From JARLFX01 sp036404255 (GTDB taxonomy: Bacteria > Acidobacteriota > Terriglobia > Terriglobales > Acidobacteriaceae), in contig DASWOP010000318.1 of the NCBI GenBank assembly GCA_036404255.1, forward strand, positions 1-26,004: DNA of 26,004 nucleotides. The letters are read 5' to 3'. The notes beneath the pieces were generated by a model. The model worked only from the letters and a program-made list of their open reading frames with translations. It was not told where the DNA came from and made no database searches. The translations under genes and the position numbers were made by a program. Below are positions 23,478-26,004 of the stretch, one piece after another. Within the stretch, counting starts at the first letter, position 1, and the number at the start of each line of letters is the position of its first letter.

Positions 23478-24287
23478 ATGGCTGAGGGATTTCATATTGT
23501 TGTTTGTGCGGGGATCGTACCGGATCCGCTGCAGACGCTGGAGCCGGTGAGTGGGCCGAATGGGCCGGGGTTGAAGAATGAGATGGTGTTGCCGGCGGTG
23601 CTGGATCCGTGGGCGGCGAGCTCGCTCTACGAGGCGGCGCAGGTGGTGGCGGGGCATCCCGGCAGCAAGCTGTGGCTGGTGAGCCTGGGGCCAAAGGCCA
23701 AGCTGCAGCAGGTGATGATGACCATTGCGCAGAAGGTGAGCTTTGAGCTGGTGCCGGTGGATGGGCCCATTGGCGGCTTTCCCGACGCGCACAGCACGGC
23801 AGCCGCATTGGCAGAGGCGATTTCGGCCCTGCCGGGGCTGAACAGGGAACGGCTGCTGCTTTTTGGCGGGTGGGAATCTGCCACGCGCGGAGCGGGGGTG
23901 ACGCTGCAACTGACGGGGGAATTGCTGGGCATCATGGACCAGTTCCAGGGCGTGGATCAGGTGACTGTGAGGGCGGACGGTTCGTTTGAGGTGCTGGAGC
24001 GGGTGGAGGGCGGCAAACACCAAGTGTCAGTCTGCGTGGGAGCGCCGGCTGTGCTGGGGTGGGCTACGGGAAATCTGGCGGAGCCGCGCAACAATCCGCA
24101 GACGGGGATGGCGAATATGCGGGGGATTCTTCCGGCGTTGCAGAAGGCGAAGGCGGTGAAGCTGGAGGCCAATACGCTGCACTATGTGTCAGTGAATCTG
24201 CCGGCGCAGCAGCGTGAGACGCGGGTGGAGAAGAACCTCTCGACCGATGAGATCGCGCAGGAACTTGTGCAATGGATTGCGGAGTGA
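23478..24287 (+). CDS. etfB: Electron transfer flavoprotein beta subunit, divergent
   Basis: This is a 269-residue protein of the ETF beta/FixA fold. It has VVCAGIVPDP at the N-terminus (family: VxVKxVPD), LDPWAASSLYEAAQV in place of NPxDExALExAL, and LVSLGPKAKLQQVMM (family: LSLGPxxAxxxLR). The nucleotide loop, normally D.DTGQVGP.LAELLG, is here GGWESATRGAGVTLQLTGELLG (residues 130-151), so the usual Asp and Gln are gone. The assignment therefore rests on overall pattern and on the operon. The ATG at 23478 follows AAAGGA. The gene begins 49 bases after the ETF-QO-like gene and its TGA overlaps or touches the etfA start. It should form a heterodimer with the next product. Whether it binds AMP, FAD or neither is open. 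Confidence 0.85.
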   Translation: MAEGFHIVVCAGIVPDPLQTLEPVSGPNGPGLKNEMVLPAVLDPWAASSLYEAAQVVAGHPGSKLWLVSLGPKAKLQQVMMTIAQKVSFELVPVDGPIGGFPDAHSTAAALAEAISALPGLNRERLLLFGGWESATRGAGVTLQLTGELLGIMDQFQGVDQVTVRADGSFEVLERVEGGKHQVSVCVGAPAVLGWATGNLAEPRNNPQTGMANMRGILPALQKAKAVKLEANTLHYVSVNLPAQQRETRVEKNLSTDEIAQELVQWIAE

Positions 24288-24289
24288 TG

Positions 24290-25318
24290 ATGGAAAAGAT
24301 ACTGGTTCTGACGCATGTGGATGAGAGCGGAGCAGCGCTGACGAAGGCTTCGCTCGAAGTGGTGACCGCAGGTATTGAACTGGCGGCGCGGCTGCAATCG
24401 CCGCTGACGATCGGCATTCTGGGGCAAGACGCGGATGCGGCTGCGCAGGTGCTGGCAGGTATGGGGGCGCGGCTGCTGGCTGTCTCTGGCGAGGCGTTTG
24501 CACAGGCGCGCTATGCGAGCGACGCTGCGGCGTGCGAGGCGCTGTGCCGCGCGGCGGAGGCGAGCATTGTGCTGGGGCCGGAGAGCGCGCGGTTGGGGCG
24601 GGTGGCGGCAGGAGTGGCGCACCGGCTGGGTGGATTGCTGGACACGCATGTCACAGGCATTGGTGGGGATGGGGCAGTGGAGGCAACGCGCTGGTTCTAC
24701 CGGCAGCGGATGGAGGCGGTGCTGAGCCGCGAGGCCAGGCCTTGGTTCCTGCTGCTGGATGCGGGAACGCATGCGGCGTTTGCAGGGGAGGCGGGGGCGG
24801 TGCAGGTGGAGCAGGTGGCTGTGACACTGCCCGCGCTGCGCACGGTGGTAGAGGGCTTTCGCGCGCCGGAGCGAGATGCACAGACGATCCGGCCGGATGC
24901 GAAGCTGCTGTTTGTGGCAGGGGCGGGATGGACCAAGAAGCAGCCGGATGGGCAGATGCATGTGAGCGATGCAGCAGAGCGGATCAAAGATTTTCTGCGG
25001 CTCACGGGGGCGTCGCTGGGCAGCAGTAAATCTCTGGTCGATCAGACGGGCGATAACCAGCAAGTGCTTCCTTTTCTGACCCATATGAACCAGATCGGAC
25101 AGACGGGTTCGACGCCGCGGCATGCCAAAGGGCTCTCCACTTGCTGCCATGGGGAAGAGCCGCATGTGGTTGGCTGGCGCTTCATTGGGGAACGGCGCGC
25201 GATCAGCCTGGATGCGAACTGCGGATGGGCGCGGGGCAAGGCGGATGTGGTGTATGTGGCCGATGCATTTCAGGTGATGAGCAAGGTGAATGCTTTGCTG
25301 GCAGAGAAACGCGGCTGA
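24290..25318 (+). CDS. etfA: Electron transfer flavoprotein alpha subunit, divergent
   Basis: This is a 342-residue ETF alpha/FixB-type protein. The N-terminal half resembles the family (ILVLTHVDESG, IVLGPESARLGRVAAGVAHRLG). The C-terminal FAD domain is recognisable by MNQIGQTGSTP (Q268-I-G-Q-T-G-S274; family QVGQTGKTV.P). The core FAD signature SGISGAIQH is replaced by TCCHGEEPHVVGW, with C285-C286, and the family's AINxDxxAPIF is SLDANCGWARGKADVVYVAD (C311). FAD binding may thus differ or involve cysteine. The start is the second of two tandem ATGs; GCGGAG ends five bases before 24290, while the ATG at 24287 overlaps the etfB stop by one base and is also possible. It is the last gene of the operon; a hairpin with a T-rich tail follows 63 bases later. 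Confidence 0.85.
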   Translation: MEKILVLTHVDESGAALTKASLEVVTAGIELAARLQSPLTIGILGQDADAAAQVLAGMGARLLAVSGEAFAQARYASDAAACEALCRAAEASIVLGPESARLGRVAAGVAHRLGGLLDTHVTGIGGDGAVEATRWFYRQRMEAVLSREARPWFLLLDAGTHAAFAGEAGAVQVEQVAVTLPALRTVVEGFRAPERDAQTIRPDAKLLFVAGAGWTKKQPDGQMHVSDAAERIKDFLRLTGASLGSSKSLVDQTGDNQQVLPFLTHMNQIGQTGSTPRHAKGLSTCCHGEEPHVVGWRFIGERRAISLDANCGWARGKADVVYVADAFQVMSKVNALLAEKRG

Positions 25319-25355
25319 AATAACTGCGCAAACCAGCCGTGTGGGCTTATGCGCG

Positions 25356-25396
25356 TTTCACGGGTCCATGACGGTGAAGGTGACGGGCTAAACCGT
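25356..25396 (+). repeat. 41-base dispersed repeat, copy B
   Basis: It is the partner of 610-650 (34 of 41 identical, no gaps). It begins 37 bases after the etfA stop, and its 3' end forms the first hairpin of the array that follows, with arms GACGG and CCGTC. In copy A the same arms are GACGG and a weaker CACGG, so the hairpin is not kept there. Confidence 0.6.
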
Positions 25397-25407
25397 CTTT
25401 CTTTTTG
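25382..25407 (+). terminator. Possible intrinsic terminator of the acyl-CoA dehydrogenase/ETF operon
   Basis: GACGG-GCTAAA-CCGTC is followed directly by TTTCTTTTTG. The stem is only five base pairs but the T-rich tail is good. It lies 63 bases after the etfA stop and is the only candidate for ending the operon. It also belongs to the repeat array, so the terminator role is inferred. Confidence 0.4.
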
Positions 25408-25442
25408 ATATTGACAGCACGGGGAGAGAAAAGAGTACCTCC

Positions 25443-25521
25443 GGGGCTAAAGCCCCTCTTTCATCTATGCAGCTTTACCGTGCAGGCTGAAGCCTGCACT
25501 TCCCCCGGCTAAAGCCGGGGG
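25443..25521. repeat. Array of three GGCTRAAGCC hairpins (REP-like)
   Basis: Three perfect inverted repeats follow each other: 25443-25456 (GGGGCTAAAGCCCC), 25480-25499 (GTGCAGGCTGAAGCCTGCAC) and 25502-25521 (CCCCCGGCTAAAGCCGGGGG). The outer stem bases differ but are matched within each hairpin, while the core GC-TRAA-GC is fixed. The preceding hairpin at 25382-25397 has the related core GGGCTAAACC. I recall similar strings between genes in acidobacterial genomes. The pattern fits a REP/BIME-like element mobilised by a transposase encoded elsewhere; none is in this window. Confidence 0.75.
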
Positions 25522-25524
25522 CTT

Positions 25525-25559
25525 AATCCCGAAAAGCAAAAATAATCCCGAAAGCAAAA
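25525..25559 (+). repeat. Short tandem repeat AATCCCGAAAGCAAAA
   Basis: Two copies, AATCCCGAAAAGCAAAA (25525-25541) and AATCCCGAAAGCAAAA (25544-25559), differ by one A. They directly follow the hairpin array and may be part of the same repeat unit. Confidence 0.5.
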
Positions 25560-25654
25560 GCTGAAGTGTCTGTCCCTGAGATGCAAGGCGGAGGGCTTAG
25601 TGCAGTTCGTTGAACAGATCAGCGGGGTTTGCCGGGTGGGAAATCTTTGAGAAG

Positions 25655-25851
25655 CAGATTCTTCGCTGCGCTCAGAATGACAGGGTTTAGGGGTAGCTTT
25701 TGTGTGAGGGAGATATACGCTTTCTGCTGATTCCCCATGCCGGCCTTGGCGCCTGCGGCTCCGTTCAGAATGACTCGGTTTTATGTTTACGCGTGTGGAG
25801 AGGTGGGCGGGGGCGTTCGCCGCCCATTCGGCTACGTTCAGGGCAGGCTCG
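25655..25851 (+). repeat. Degenerate copies of a TTCGCTGCGCTCAGAATGACA-type repeat
   Basis: Three related stretches lie here: 25655-25690 (contains TTCGCTGCGCTCAGAATGAC), 25751-25783 (contains GGCTCCGTTCAGAATGACT) and 25825-25851 (contains TTCGGCTACGTTCAGGGCAG). The common part is CTnCGYTCAG. Elements of this look are spread through intergenic DNA of several bacterial phyla; here they seem to be decaying. Confidence 0.4.
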
Positions 25852-25986
25852 CGCGACGAATATCCGCGCAGGGTGTCAAGTGCTGAAGAATGGGGAATGG
25901 TGCGAAAGAGGTTGATTTTACTGGGGAAAATAATTGCCCGGAGCGTGGCGCAATGGGGTGGGTGAAGTTGGTATTCTGAATAGGCA

Positions 25987-26004
25987 ATGGAAACACCGCC
26001 GGGA
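25987..26004 (+). CDS. Possible start of a gene running off the window
   Basis: The ATG at 25987 opens six codons (METPPG) to the right edge. The only ribosome-binding-like signal, AGG, ends two bases before it, which is too close. It may be a real start or chance; more sequence to the right would settle it. Confidence 0.2.

Larger units (their letters stand above)
25319..26004. other. Repeat-rich non-coding end of the window
   Basis: No convincing gene is present in these 686 bases. In order it holds the second copy of the 41-base repeat (25356-25396), four consecutive hairpins with a shared GGCTRAA core (25382-25521), a short tandem repeat (25525-25559), and three decayed copies of a TTCGCTGCGCTCAGAATGACA-like element between 25655 and 25851. 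Small open frames across 25700-25965 read through these repeats and have no protein-like composition. The last 18 bases may open a new gene. Confidence 0.65.

Noticed and set aside
24182..25165. A 327-codon minus-strand frame opposite etfA
   Set aside because: It is Arg/His/Gln-rich with no family features and shadows the better supported etfA frame.
25382..25560. Possible CRISPR array, because of regularly placed repeats
   Set aside because: The units are hairpins with differing stems and irregular spacing of a few to about 45 bases, with no constant repeat of 24-37 bases, no unique spacers of even length and no cas genes nearby.
25700..25965. Open frames of 60-71 codons in the repeat-rich right end
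   Set aside because: They read through decayed repeats, have no ribosome binding site and have Arg/Gly-rich composition.

Overview
The window looks like a chromosomal segment from a member of the Acidobacteria, most likely the Acidobacteriaceae (Terriglobus/Granulicella/Edaphobacter type). This is inferred from the high GC content, the secreted carboxypeptidase-regulatory-domain protein with a C-terminal region of a type I associate with that phylum, and the GGCTRAAGCC hairpins after the last gene. No rRNA, tRNA, insertion sequence, prophage or CRISPR array is visible. I see 24 well or fairly well supported coding regions, including one cut by the left edge, plus one doubtful start at the right edge.

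Layout. At 1-507 (minus) is the start of murA (peptidoglycan synthesis). A plus-strand surface/envelope block follows: an acyltransferase-3 membrane protein (877-2112), a GT39-like membrane glycosyltransferase (2401-3768), then a secreted HExxH metallopeptidase overlapping an FNR-type flavoprotein reductase (3829-5537). Next, on the minus strand, are an orphan LytTR response regulator and a small membrane protein with its own terminator, followed by a plus-strand MHS-type MFS transporter (7019-8305). A minus-strand run (13685 down to 8302) holds a double-Usp stress protein, an aldo/keto reductase, an OPT-family peptide transporter and a DUF885-like metallopeptidase. The last two are translationally coupled and suggest peptide import followed by hydrolysis.

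From 13780 to 19073 is a mixed stretch: a SRAP/YedK DNA-protein crosslink protein, the carboxypeptidase-regulatory-domain protein, a small hypothetical protein, two small membrane proteins (one of only 38 residues with a near-ideal Shine-Dalgarno sequence), a TetR regulator, a secreted nucleoside-hydrolase-like protein with an altered metal-binding loop, and a DUF3606 protein.

The most interesting part is the four-gene plus-strand operon at 19353-25318. It encodes a long acyl-CoA dehydrogenase with a cysteine-bearing C-terminal tail, an ETF:quinone-oxidoreductase-like flavoprotein (FixC/EtfC type) fused to an eight-cysteine ferredoxin-like tail (FixX/EtfX type), and very divergent EtfB and EtfA subunits. 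The genes overlap or lie close together, so they probably form one electron-transfer module that takes electrons from an acyl-CoA-type substrate through ETF and Fe-S centres, perhaps to quinone. The usual nucleotide-binding signatures of both ETF subunits are replaced.

The final 686 bases hold no convincing gene. They carry a string of four hairpins with a common core, a copy of a 41-base repeat whose partner lies upstream of murA, and decayed copies of a second repeat family.
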